Positions 23,301 to 32,992 of a stretch of DNA of 64,000 nt are shown piece after piece. Numbering within the stretch: position 1 is the stretch's first letter; every line of letters starts with the position of its first letter. The stretch is from NCBI GenBank assembly GCA_947359465.1, contig OX375880.1, forward strand, positions 27,118,548-27,182,547, read 5' to 3'. Under the pieces are notes generated by a model. It saw only the letters and a list, made by a program, of their open reading frames with translations, made no database searches and was not told the origin of the DNA. The position numbers and the translations under genes were made by a program. Source of the stretch: Metellina segmentata. Its lineage: Eukaryota; Arthropoda; Arachnida; Araneae; Tetragnathidae.

Positions 23301-26300
23301 GCCTGTGGTGTTGGATTGTATTTATTGGAATTCGCTGTGATGTCACAGTCTCTTGCGAAAATATTACTATTTATCTGAAAAATTATTTATTAAAGGAAAA
23401 TCTGTATTTGAATTATTCATAAAAGAGAAAAATTATTTATAAAAAAAATATCTATTTTAATTATTTATATAAAAAAAAAGTTAATTTTTAAAAGAGAATC
23501 TAGTGTTAAATTTTCAACAAATTTCAAATCTGCAATCATGGTACGACTGCAGTACGTCCGTAGTCTAATGGTTTAACTTTCCACTTTCCCTGGTTGTCAT
23601 CAAAACCTTAATAACCGTAATACAGATGGGTTGCCTTAACCTGCCCTAACTCGTTACTAGAAGCGCGCCAAAAAGAAAGCGCCAAGACAGTTGCCACTGC
23701 TTTAAACATAGATAAGCTGTACCAATTTTTTATTTATATTTGCATTTGATTTTGATGTATAGTAGAATACTGTAGGGTCAGGTGTAAAGAGTTCATAATC
23801 GAAATATTTTGTATTTCTTCCCAGTTTTTCAATTGCTATTGTAAGAGTTCCATTAAGATATCCAACCCTCACAATAACAATTAAAATATCTGAAGAGAAA
23901 AAATACAAAATATTTGGAAAATTATCCTTTTACCCCATCTGACCCTAAATATTTCAACATATTGTCATGTGGGTACTATATATTGATGCCAATTACGGAT
24001 AACGACATATCTTAAGGGATTTGTGAAATCGGGGAAATTTTTGTTGCACTATCATGGTAATCAGGGAAATATCCGGGAACTTTTATTCAAGGATTTTGTT
24101 GCCACCCTGGTTGGTCACAGTCAAATGGATTAAAGTTAAAAATTGAGCCATACTGAAATACCTTTTAGTAGGCTCTAGAATCCACTACATTTCTGCTAAT
24201 TTATTTTGTGTGTAAAGGTTTGCATGTATTTATTAAAAGCATATGTCAAAGTATAGCAAAAGATAATTACCCTACTTTGAAGACCCTATTGGCGTAGTTA
24301 TTTGATGAGAGTAAATTAAATGCCTCCTTTGAGTAGGTCTGCCAATAAAAAGTAAAACTTTTGGATTTATGTTTGGATTGGATTTATGTTTTTTTCTCCT
24401 ATGAAATGTTTATGTAAAATGAGTTAATATGTAGTTAAATCTAACCACTTTTGTTAAGTAATTCATCTAGAATTTTTAGAACTAGAATTTTTTTAATGGA
24501 TTTTTTATAGACAAAGTTTAATTTATTTTAAACACTTTCTGAAATCACTGTGGTAGTGACCAGCCTTTTTGGAGACTGAAAAAAGGATTTCATTTTCACA
24601 TCTAATTTGAAATGTCAAAACGTATTGGATTATTGGACTGATCTCAATCTTCATCTATTTGGAGAATGGTTACTGAATTTTAACAAAATAGCTTTAGGCA
24701 CAAAAAAGTCATACTAATTTTGTTTCAAAGAGTGCAAAATTCCAGTTTTACTGTCAAATACTAACTTAAATGTGTGTACTTTGAATTCCATCCCATTCAA
24801 CCTCTGTCAAGTAACTATTTTTCATGGAATGAAGCAGTTCCCTTAAATTTCATTATATTGTAAAATTGCAATGCAAATTTCGATTGTCAGTTGTGTTGAT
24901 TCTTCCTAGGTTTAACTGGAATTACTGAAAATAGCACCTTTGATTCATTGATTTGAAAAACTCAACTGTCTAGACATGAAGTTGTTAGTCGGAATTCATT
25001 TGTCTAGTTTTTATTCTCCACTGCTTTTACTAATTAATGCCCTAGAGCATTAAATACAAAATAATTTTGTGGAATTTTGCTGCATGAATTGGAAATGTGT
25101 GTTCTAAAGTGATTTCTCAAATTGATATAACACTTTCTGTGTAGTTCATTGCAAACCCTGTTCTTTAAAGCATTCAACTTTTCTTCTTTAGGCTACTTAA
25201 AATGATAATTTTAACTTGTTTATTTGAGCTGTCTTTTCCTAAATCTGAAAATCTTGTTTTACTTTTAGATCTTCGTACTGGTTTAGCGATCCTTATGGAG
25301 ATTCGTAAGTACCTCTTGGTATGTTTTGTTTGTGAACTGTAAATAATTTTATACAAATACAATCATGATGGGTTAGTTAAGAGAATCTGTCATTCATTTC
25401 AGTATAAGAAAAATGTGCAAATTCTGTTTTTACATGAAATAAGTAAATAAATTAATTTTATTTTGAAACACAGTTGCCAATTAAACTACCCATAACTATG
25501 ATTTTTGTTGTTTTTAATAATCAATTGTTTGATTACTTTACACATGCTCCATTCTGAATTCAATCATTCTCTTGCAAAGTGTTCAGACTTTTGGGGAATG
25601 AATCAAATTTCACTCGACTTCTATAAAATGTAGTTTCTCCAGTTTTGTTTAACTGGTTGTGGAACTATGGAAAGCAATGTTAAAACGAAAAAAAAAAATC
25701 TCTTTGGAGATAGCGAAAAACCATTTTTCTGCTTTTAAGCATGAAACTTTAAGCTTTTGATTATTCAATTAGTGGTCAGAAATAGGAAGGCTGTTATTAA
25801 TCAGCTATTTTCATTACTAAAAATATTTGTTTCATGTTAAGTGAATTAAATATTTCATTTTTAAAATTTCTGAATCAACAACATACGTGGTCATTCTATG
25901 GTTATTTTTTACCTTATTTTTATTTAGTTCAGTAAATTATGACCTAAGGTTTAAAACTGGGTATTGTACACAAGTAAGAGCATCTTGTCACATTGGAAAC
26001 CAAACCCAAGAAAATTGAAATTCAGCACAAGATGAATAATTGCGAAAACTAAAGAGGATTATGTATACCTAAGATTTATTTGTAAGAAGGGGCAAGATTA
26101 TTACTCGTGTTTGAGGGCAGGTTTAGTCAGTTATATTATGTGAACACTTCTGTTACCAAGAACTAAAGGTAAAAATTAATGTTCGCCATGTGGCGACTGA
26201 AAAATTTTGCAACAGTTGCCACACTTTTTAAAAAACATTAGTTTATATGTTGGAACCTCTGATTAAAAATTTTTTTTCTTTCTGAGGACCTTAAAATAAA

Positions 26301-26920
26301 TTTTTTTAAATGTCTGGACACACCCAACCACATATATAACGTATTCTACAAATTATGTGAACACTTGTAAGTGGCCATTGAATGAAACAAATTCAGTAGC
26401 CACTGGCCACTTACAAAATTTCTTAATTTTTACCTTTACCAAGAACTTATGCCACTAAGTTTGAATCCACCTGGTTGTCATTGAAACCGACCTTATTGTA
26501 AAGGGAATACTTGAATTAATGCATTCACATTGGTTCACTTGGCAACAAATGGAAATAAATGTATGATTTTTACTTGTTATTTGATGAATGGTAAACTATC
26601 TACTGCTGATGTTATTCTTACTCCGATTGTATGACCACTGCCACTTATATTTAGCAGTGTAAAGATATTTTTTGTAGACAGCACAGTAACAATGTTTTAG
26701 CAACCACCAATGTTTTCTGAGAGTATTGTTGTAGTTCCTAGTTTTTTTTTTTAAATTGCACTTATTTCTGAGAACTTGCATTTTGTTTCCAATTTAAGAA
26801 TTATAGGCATAAATTTCCCAACCTTTAGAATTGCCTATCTCTGAGTTAATAGAATTTTTTTTAACTTTTTCTAGATCATCCAGAACACCACCCACTGCAA
26901 CTCGACGACCATACTTTTGA
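11293..26920 (+). CDS. Single-RRM RNA-binding protein, Lark/RBM4/RBM14-like (7 exons)
   Basis: Gene span; coding exons are 11293-11304, 13099-13218, 15876-15959, 18637-18701, 22099-22479, 25269-25304 and 26875-26920. They join to 744 nt (247 residues), all with GT-AG borders and matching phases. One RRM occupies about residues 7-72: RNP2 is LFVGHL, RNP1 is KYGFVHM. The [13 protein letters not shown] run is the signature of the Lark/RBM4/RBM14 group, which acts in splicing and translational control. The C-terminal part (about 75-247) is disordered: GGR/RGG boxes, then a Tyr-Pro-Arg-rich stretch, ending RRPYF. Unlike Lark and RBM4 there is one RRM and no CCHC zinc knuckle, so the exact orthologue is uncertain. 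The four-codon first exon ends MAAP. Introns 3-5 are heavily loaded with transposons. Confidence 0.9.
13099..13218 (+). CDS. RRM gene exon 2 (first half of the RRM)
   Basis: Forty codons from [12 protein letters not shown] to NKYGFV, between acceptor TTATTTCAG and donor GTAAGC. RNP2 is whole; RNP1 is cut by the next intron. Confidence 0.92.
13219..13575. other. Intron 2 of the RRM gene, first part
   Basis: AT-rich intron sequence. I see nothing else in it. Confidence 0.4.
13580..14620 (-). pseudogene. Relic of a second unnamed repetitive protein family, in intron 2
   Basis: Minus-strand frames, in order 5' to 3': [17 protein letters not shown] and [13 protein letters not shown] (14613-14413), a middle piece around 14350-14140, then [19 protein letters not shown] and [20 protein letters not shown] (about 14160-13940). 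The WNDLQ-L-LTEY...H-W---EE-V-LALF-KV arrangement recurs in a high-copy family in arthropods and Hydra that I cannot name. Stops and frameshifts separate the pieces, so it is dead. It lies antisense in the host intron. Confidence 0.4.
14640..15875. other. Intron 2 of the RRM gene, last part
   Basis: An 88-codon plus-strand open frame at 14822-15088 has no recognisable motif. The rest is AT-rich intron. Confidence 0.4.
15876..15959 (+). CDS. RRM gene exon 3 (second half of the RRM)
   Basis: Twenty-eight codons, [15 protein letters not shown]...SLSVE, between TTTTCAG and GTAAGT. Completes helix 2 and strand 4 of the RRM. Confidence 0.92.
16378..16572 (+). pseudogene. Tc1-like transposase fragment
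   Basis: Shifting plus-strand frames read [24 protein letters not shown] and then [31 protein letters not shown], the middle of a Tc1-type DDE domain starting at the first catalytic Asp. About 65 residues with at least two frameshifts. Confidence 0.6.
16573..16758 (-). pseudogene. Tigger/pogo-type transposase fragment
   Basis: The 61-codon minus-strand frame contains [20 protein letters not shown] and [16 protein letters not shown]. These match the first catalytic Asp region of the DDE domain in Tigger/jerky proteins (N-I-D-E-x-x-L-F...K-G-x-K...K-E-R-L-T-V). A poly-C tract ends it at 16600. Confidence 0.65.
16950..18459. mobile_element. CAGGGTGG-ended element, copy 1
   Basis: Terminal repeats CAGGGTGGTAACA and TGTTGCCACCCTG, flanked on both sides by TTATA (16945-16949 and 18460-18464), a probable 5-bp target duplication. 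The subterminal parts and the 17330-17630 block align with copy 2 at 22500-24108. No transposase is evident. A TTAA-flanked MITE (17631-18361) sits inside; copy 2 has an empty TTAA at the matching position. Confidence 0.7.
17631..18361. mobile_element. piggyBac-type MITE, 731 bp, TTAA duplication
   Basis: Begins GGTATCTGACTA and ends TAGTCAGATACC, flanked by TTAA on both sides (17627-17630, 18362-18365). The homologous copy 2 element has a single TTAA here, so this is a clean insertion. The interior is AT-rich and non-coding. Confidence 0.85.
18637..18701 (+). CDS. RRM gene exon 4 (linker)
   Basis: Encodes [21 protein letters not shown] plus two bases of an Arg codon, between CCTTTTAG and GTATAA. 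Basic linker after the RRM. Confidence 0.88.
19179..19950 (+). repeat. Tandem duplication, about 397 bp period, two copies
   Basis: The block starting CTAAATCAGAAATACAAGC at 19179 recurs at 19576 and continues to about 19950, with scattered substitutions and a few indels. It includes part of the piggyBac coding relic and the left part of the MITE inserted in it, so the duplication came after that insertion. Confidence 0.85.
19369..20256. mobile_element. TTAA-flanked MITE inside the piggyBac relic
   Basis: Left end CCCTTCTTTGCATAAT, right end ATTATGCAAAGAAGGG, a perfect 16-bp inverted repeat, with TTAA outside both ends (19365-19368, 20257-20260). Removing it rejoins GACGTATTAA to CGCCTGTTAG, the wording of the neighbouring acidic coding repeat, so the target site is clear. 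The interior was enlarged by the 397-bp duplication. Confidence 0.8.
20270..20465 (+). repeat. Acidic coding repeat in the piggyBac relic
   Basis: Three to four imperfect units containing GATTTAAGTGATGATGGA and CCTGTTAGTGAGGAAGAAGA. They encode DDLSDDGS and [12 protein letters not shown] type peptides, an expanded acidic N-terminal segment of the transposase. Confidence 0.65.
21121..22098. other. Intron 4 of the RRM gene, last part
   Basis: AT-rich intron sequence; nothing recognised up to the exon 5 acceptor. Confidence 0.4.
22099..22479 (+). CDS. RRM gene exon 5 (RGG and Tyr/Pro-rich tail)
   Basis: The largest exon, 381 nt. It encodes [20 protein letters not shown] and then a low-complexity stretch rich in Tyr, Pro, Arg, Met and Ser with DRYGD, YDRHPMG and [14 protein letters not shown]. 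Acceptor GTTTTCAG, donor GTAAGA. It is far more GC-rich than the surrounding introns. Confidence 0.92.
22500..24108. mobile_element. CAGGGTGG-ended element, copy 2, left end lost
   Basis: Aligns with copy 1 (16950-18459) from ACAGGGAAATCAGGA to the right end TGTTGCCACCCTG. The first 15 bp or so of the left terminus are missing or diverged. It begins only about 20 bp after the exon 5 splice donor. A decayed fold-back MITE (22870-23723) is inserted where copy 1 is uninterrupted. Confidence 0.65.
22870..23723. mobile_element. Old copy of the GGTACAGC fold-back MITE
   Basis: The left end (GGTAAAGC...CTACGTTTATAG...CGGCCTTGGCGCACTTCTAA) and right end (CGCGCCAAAAAGAAAGCGCC...GATAAGCTGTACC) match the family at 39010-39828, but with many substitutions. 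The middle differs and contains repeats of TTTGGAAATTCGTAGCCTAT type. Confidence 0.6.
24109..25268. other. Intron 5 of the RRM gene, last part
   Basis: AT-rich intron; no gene or paired repeat seen. Confidence 0.4.
25269..25304 (+). CDS. RRM gene exon 6 (36-nt microexon)
   Basis: Encodes (R)[11 protein letters not shown](S) between ACTTTTAG and GTAAGT. Length is a multiple of three and both borders are phase 2, so it could be skipped without a frame change. Alternative use is inference. Confidence 0.85.
26165..26437. mobile_element. Small MITE with 10-bp target duplication
   Basis: Inverted ends AAAGGTAAAAATTAA and TTAATTTTTACCTTT, 273 bp in all. ACCAAGAACT occurs immediately outside both ends (26155-26164 and 26438-26447). 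A 9-10-bp duplication is typical of Mutator-like elements, though the terminal sequence alone does not settle the superfamily. The interior has mirrored GTGGCCA/TGGCCAC blocks. Confidence 0.75.
26875..26920 (+). CDS. RRM gene exon 7 (stop codon)
   Basis: Encodes (S)[14 protein letters not shown] then TGA, after acceptor TTTTTCTAG. The 3' UTR follows. Confidence 0.88.
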
Positions 26921-27530
26921 AATGTTTTAGGTATCCAAATGTATTTTTACCATTACTTTTGTATGAAAAGTAACCACCTGAAATCATTGCACATTAAACA
27001 TTTTTTTAAAAGAATTTTTATGTTGAAAAGACGTCTAGTTACTCCAATTTGAAATGAGTTATCATCCAGCTCAAGATATTTTGTGATGCATTGCGCACTT
27101 TGTTGCTTCATTTAAGTTTTTGTTATTTTGCATAATGTGTTTAATATATTTTATCAGCTTAACTTTTTGATTTTACTTTCTAACTGCATTTCAATTTATT
27201 CTTTAATTAGAAAAATTGTTACATTGAAATTACAATTATTATACTGTAAAAGTTTGCTTTTTTTTAATGCTGAATACGATACCTAGTAGAATGGCATATT
27301 ATGAAACTATTAAAAATCTATGATTGTTCAAAAGTTCCTGTTTCACATTCCTGAAATTTTTTCTAAACAGATGGAAAATTAAAAAATTTCTAACTATTAC
27401 TGTGCATAGTACAATTGTTAGCTGGCAAATCTGTAATTTGTTTTGTAATTTACTATTGGAAAACGATTTTTTTACAATTTGGACACATTATTTTGTACGT
27501 CATTAAAGTTACCATTTGAATGAATTTGTA
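26921..27530 (+). terminator. 3' UTR and possible polyadenylation signals of the RRM gene
   Basis: After the TGA there is an ATTAAA at 26993 and another at 27502, with T-rich sequence following. Either could end the transcript. A GT shortly after the stop (26931) could also be a donor for a 3' UTR intron. The end is not resolved. Confidence 0.35.
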
Positions 27531-27841
27531 CTCGTTCTCTTTTCTTAACCTTTTTTATGAATGTCACCATACGTGAGATCTTTCATCATCGCTTATTGTT
27601 AAAATAAGATTGTCACTTCAGAAATTGTATCATAGAGTGTCATGTGAAGGCATTCAACCTTTGATAGTCGTTTTTCGAAAAGTCGTTAGATAGGGAGCTG
27701 CCATACACAAGAGCGGTGATCAGAAATAAACTTGTCCAAAATCTTGGGGTGATTGCCTTCTCCCAGGAGCTGGACTATGGAAGGGACTTATCCTTTGAAT
27801 GAATCATTCAAGGGATACTTATTAACAGTGTTTTGGGTGGC

Positions 27842-28490
27842 GATTTGAGGCTTAATAAAATGGAAACCAGAGATCCTCTTCCGATATTGCATTACAACAG
27901 GGCACAACAAATTGTGTGCCAGGTCGCCTAAAAATTTGGTCTGGCACCTAGATTTTCTGTTTCTGTAAAAAACGTTTATTTTTCATAAAAAAAAATGTGA
28001 TTTTTTAGGCTATAAACTATCAAAAATGGAGCAGAACGTCTAATATAAATAGCAAAAATGTTAATTTTTATTGCCTCAGTTACACTATATATAGCATATT
28101 ATTTACTATGCGAATATACTCATCGTTCGAAAAAATATTAGTATGATATGTATAGCAAGGGCGAGATTTGAGGCTTAATAAAATGGAAACCAGAGATTCT
28201 CTTCCAATATTGCATTACAACAGGGCACGATAAATCTTGGGTGCCAAGTCACCTAAAAATTTGGTCTGGCGCCTAGATTTTCTGTTTCTGTAAAAACGTT
28301 TATTTTTCATGAAAAAAAAATGTGATTTTTTTTAGACTCTAAAATATCAAAAATGGAGCAGAACATCTAATATAAAAAGCAAAAATGTTATTTTTTATTG
28401 CCTCAGTTACACTACATATAGCATATTATTTACTATGCGAATATACTCAGCGTTCGAAAAAATATTAGTATGATATGTATTGCAAGGACA
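27842..28490. repeat. Tandem duplication, 323-bp period, two copies
   Basis: The block starting GATTTGAGGCTTAATAAAAT at 27842 recurs at 28165, with about 95% identity over the whole unit. It lies between the RRM gene and the next relic and has no coding signal. A related piece with TCCTTGAATTT recurs at about 28500 and 28854. Confidence 0.85.
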
Positions 28491-28499
28491 GAGAGTCTT

Positions 28500-29300
28500 C
28501 CCACAGTCCTTGAATTTATTTTTCTGAACTACGGGCCCTTGAAAATTACGGAACTTGGTAAAAAAGTACTTGCTTTTTTTTTGACGTGCGTAATTTCGTA
28601 TTGCGGTAGAACTTGTCCAGACTAGTTTCCTTCTCGGCAGATGCGCTATTTGAGCATCATTCTGAATAAAGCTGGTGTTACGCACTTTGACTAACCACAG
28701 TTGAAGGCATGGGTAAAAAATAGTTACAAAATTGTCATTTAAAAAAATATTTTTCACATTTCTCTTTTTAATTGACAGTTTTTGCATATACCTTGTTATG
28801 GGTCGTTATGAAAAATTTCAGGTCCTTGAAATGTTTTTGGGGAGTTTTGAAAAGTCCTTGAATTTTTGCAGACAAAGGTGTAGGAACTATGAAAGGTCCT
28901 GGCTCCTAAATGATTTTTATTTTTGTCATCCCCTGCATTACAAATATGTAGATGAGAGGAGGGTATTATGGAATAGTCAGGGAATATATGGAATACCGAG
29001 GTTTCGGCTCTGATTGGTGCTGTTATCACGTGGGAATACCGTGAACTACTCAAGAAAGACCCCATGATGCAGTGCAGTGAGAGTTGACCACATGTCATAC
29101 CATTCGTTACAGAACAAAGTATGTTTTGTGATTTTCAAGAGTTTTTGTAGGTAAATTTTCAAACATTTTAACCTACTAGTACACATGCGACTTGAACATT
29201 GATGTTAAGCATAATGTACACTAAAAGAATTGTAGTTTGAAATACTGTATCGATTTTTAGCTCAGAATGTTTTGTCCTTCAGTTTAAAGGTTCATTTTCC
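28500..29300. other. Repeat-like non-coding stretch
   Basis: Short open frames on both strands (28407-28787 minus, 28732-29013 plus) have no recognisable motif. Likely remnant of the same repeat family as the tandem duplication. Confidence 0.3.
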
Positions 29301-29303
29301 AAG

Positions 29304-29640
29304 ATGGCGTGTCGGGTATTATGGAATACTAGGTATTCCATAATACCTGACATGCCAATTCCGTTTCGCAATAACATACCCCATCCATTTAAGGACGAAA
29401 CTACCGGCAAAGACTGGTTATACGATTTTATGAAAAGGGAACCGAAACTTTCAGTCCGTAAACCCACGGGTACAACTTTTGACAGAGCCGGGGTATTTAA
29501 TAAAGCAGACAATTTTTTTGATCTGATCGATGTTTTTAAAAAACAATAATCCTAACATTTAATGTAGACGAAACTGGTTTGTCTGTGGTTCAAAGTAAAG
29601 TTCCTCATGTAATAGACAAATTGGGTCCCTTACTACAGCT
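29304..29640 (+). pseudogene. Tigger/jerky-type transposase fragment
   Basis: The plus-strand frame reads IPFRNNIPHPFKDETTGKDW, FMKREPKLSVRKPTGTT and FNKADNFFDL, a CENP-B-type helix-turn-helix end and linker. After a stop at about 29547 and a frame change it reads FNVDETGLSVVQSKVPHV, which holds the first catalytic Asp of the pogo/Tigger DDE domain. The rest of the domain is absent. A 40-bp palindrome begins the frame. Confidence 0.65.
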
Positions 29641-29699
29641 GTTTTTCAATGGTGTAAACCACCTATTCCAAATTACCCAACTATTTCATATTAACCCCC

Positions 29700-30750
29700 A
29701 TTTGAAACTTTTTTAAATAAATTTTTTTTTCTAACAGCAAAATAAATAGTATTTTTTTTACAAATGGCAGTTTATACCAATCAGTTATGAAAATCTTATT
29801 TTTTAAAACTATTTAACTGTCTTAATACTTTTCATAGCAGACTTAAAAAAGCATGAAAAATCAAACTGAATGGAATATTTTTTTGTGAACATCTGAAAAG
29901 TTCTTAGATCTCTTATTTTTTCCTGTTGAGAACCATTGGCATCACTCGTTTTTAATCTTTTTGCTGCTTTAATTAAAAAAAAAAATTGAAATCAAACTTG
30001 TGGAATTTTAGATTAAAAATACTAACCGAATCCAACTAAATATATATACCTTGGACCCTTAACCTTCAATTATTTTGTAAGCAATTAATGTTCACAATGC
30101 TCAGTGTTTCAAATATCCATAAACCAGCTGATGGTGATAATCTAAAGCAATATTTGTGTTGCTTATATATGCTGAAGAGCTGAAAAATGTAATTTTAAAT
30201 AACTTAGTTCTTTGAGATAAAACGTCAACCTTTGTATGAGAATTGTTGGCAGCTGCCGTGTTTCCTGGATGTATTTAATGGCATTGAAAGTAAAAAGCTG
30301 ACACAAATTAAGGCTGGGATACCTTTATTTCTGCTTTACTTAGTTGAACACTAGGCTATGTTCTAACATGTTTCATTTCTGTGACAATCTCACATAACAG
30401 GCCTAACATACAGAAGATGTCAATATTCTCTCTTCAGTCTGGCAGTTCTTCCGTGACCTACAAGATTCTCTCTGGACGTGCCATGTAGACGGCCTATAGT
30501 ACACAATACAATTTCTCTGCTGTGAGACCAGGTTCAACTAGGAGCTTAATTTCAGGCCAATTTGAATGCTGACATAGGTACACTTAGATCCAATCCAAAT
30601 TTCTCGGTTGCAATCGAATTATTTGCAGTTTCTGAAATGTTAACTTATGCTCTACACTTTCAAAATAAGAATGAGATATATTTATCCTAAATTTGTGTTA
30701 AAATGTTTTTTGAAAACAATACACATGAGGATAGCAAATAAATGCAATAA
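29700..30750. other. AT-rich intergenic stretch
   Basis: Nothing recognised between the Tigger-type fragment and the ATCGAT MITE. Confidence 0.4.
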
Positions 30751-30758
30751 CTTTGTAT

Positions 30759-31202
30759 TAGGGATGCGACATCGATGTCGATGTTTTCAAAACATCGATG
30801 TTTTTGAAAAAACATCGATGTATTGGAGTCGATTTTTTTGTAACATCGATGTTTGTACTTGTCGATGTTTTATTTTTAAATGAAAAAAGTACCGTTAAAA
30901 TAAAAAAAATAACCAATTAGCATAATTTTTATAATCAGCAAATTGAACATACTTTTAGACCAAAGTGGACAAGGGTGAAGGGTCTGAAAAGTAGGGATGC
31001 AACATCGATGTCGATGTTTTCAAAACGTTGATGTTTTAGAAAAAAACATCGATGTAATGGAGCCGATGTCGCATCACAAGTTGCTAAACCAGTTTTAAGA
31101 AATGGGGGAAAAAGTTTAAATACACTGACTTTTAAAAACATCGATGTTTTTGGGGCGATGTATTATCAACATCGATGTTTTGCTATCGATGTCGCATCCC
31201 TA
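30759..31202. mobile_element. ATCGAT-rich hAT-type MITE, copy 1 (444 bp)
   Basis: Ends TAGGGATGCGACATCGATG and CATCGATGTCGCATCCCTA-like, flanked by a perfect 8-bp duplication CTTTGTAT (30751-30758, 31203-31210). The interior holds many ACATCGATGTTTT units in both orientations and an internal copy of the left terminus near 30990. No coding capacity. The TAGGG...CCCTA termini and 8-bp duplication indicate hAT. Confidence 0.88.
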
Positions 31203-31210
31203 CTTTGTAT

Positions 31211-32992
31211 TAGGATTTTTTGTCAACTCGTTTATATGCAGTTTTTAAGCTCAGGGTATTTGCAGGACCATTGAAAACTTTCTGCACATTATCTTGACAG
31301 ATTTATGTACCATAAAGCTGAATTCAAATAGGAAGCTTAAGGTGTGAAGTGACACATACATATCAGATTTTCCCACTTGAATTCAGCTTGAGGGTGAGAG
31401 ATTTTAATCTCGGGATAAACGTGTAGCGTTGTCAAGTATAATTACATCTGGCTGGGTGGTCCAGATGTAAAAATGTCCATATAAGTAAATTTAGTGTTAT
31501 AAATCTTTCTAAAAAACTCAATTTCTTACAAAAAAAAAATTGCATTTTTATAATTATTTAACAATTTGTACTGAATTTAAATTTTTATTTTTATAGTAAC
31601 AATTGAAAGCATTCGATATTTTTTGGTTCTATTTTCAAATAAAGCAAGTAGGTTTGTTTCGAATAATAAAAACTAATGTTTAGAAACTGTGCATTCATTT
31701 AAAAACAATTAGTCAGCCTCTAACGTTTGCTGGGAAATATTGTGTTAGATATTGGCGCAAAGTTAAGCTCTTGATCCTTGTCCCAATTCAGCATATAAAG
31801 TTCTTATCAAAGAAATAATAAAAAAAAAAAATGGGAAGATATTGTTAAAATTTCATTCAAGTTCATTCACTCACCTCAGTTACATTCTATTGTCCAAATT
31901 CTTTCAGAACACATTGCTCTATTTGCAAGTGAGTGCGAAATGTCATGGTGCTGAACTTCAAATCCGGATATTATAATTTAGTTAACAAAACAGCACTAAA
32001 GTTCGATTCTTTCTGGATTTGGTTCTTCAGTGGATTCTTTCACGGGTCACCTCACCAACAGCCATGCTCAGCTTTTGTAAACACTTTGATCTCTCGAAGG
32101 CTGCTTCAGGGACCTTACCACAGAAGAATTCTGCCTTCTTGCGAAGACTTCTTTCGTTTTGCGCCAGTTTGGCTTTTTTATTATTAACTCGTTCCAACGA
32201 ATGTTTGGTCTGCTGCAAAGCATAGCATAAAAACTATATCGTTCTCTCCTGCAATGCTTCTGCAGACTGGTTTGTACAACTTGTTACACATTCATGCATC
32301 TGAATATATAACATCTGAATGAACGAAAATTTCTCAAAGGAGATAGTCAAATATATGATTCATATACATATTGCACAATAAACACTCCCTTTTAATGAAG
32401 GGAGTTAAATCTAAGATTATTGCATAAACTTCACAGATTTTACTCTTGCCGAAACCACAGCGAGGTTAATGTACAGTAACACAGTATAACATTTCTTAGG
32501 TTCTCATATTAGAAATGGAAACCTTCAGTACCAGCATGAATGTTTTCAAATCTGCGCAATACCACTGAACGATGGAATATTCTCTTTTCTGAAGATCGAC
32601 CACACTCGTCAATTCTCGCACCAATCAGAAATGTTTCAAAATGCTTGCTGGAGTAATAAGTTTTCTTTTCGATGTGCCTTTTAAATGCAAATAAAGAATT
32701 GGAAAAACTTAGCAAGCATACGATCTTGGGTACGAGAAAGCTGCATGTCCTTTCCAGGAACTGAGTACCTTAAGCGTTCAATGGCTTACCATTTTCTTCT
32801 GGTGTGAATCTTTCTGGGAATTTATATTCCCGGCCTCTAACCACAGAACAATAGAATAACGCACAAGTTAATGAAGCCATTATCATTATTCAATGACGAA
32901 GATCATGCAGAGACCTAAACGACCAAAGAATGGTTGGAACGAGCGATTTTGATGAATGAATCAAACGTGGATGTTTGCTTGTCTTTTTTTTT
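31211..32992 (-). terminator. Presumed neurexin 3' UTR and downstream sequence
   Basis: This follows the neurexin stop codon on the minus strand. A minus-strand AATAAA at 32172-32167 is a candidate polyadenylation signal, giving a UTR of about 0.8 kb. Minus-strand frames at 32218-32027 and 32715-32509 have no recognisable domain and are probably chance. Confidence 0.3.

Noticed and set aside
32027..32218. Charged 63-residue minus-strand frame with an acceptor-like CTTTGCAG just upstream
   Set aside because: Neurexin ends with a proper stop and PDZ ligand upstream of it; no domain or partner exon was found.
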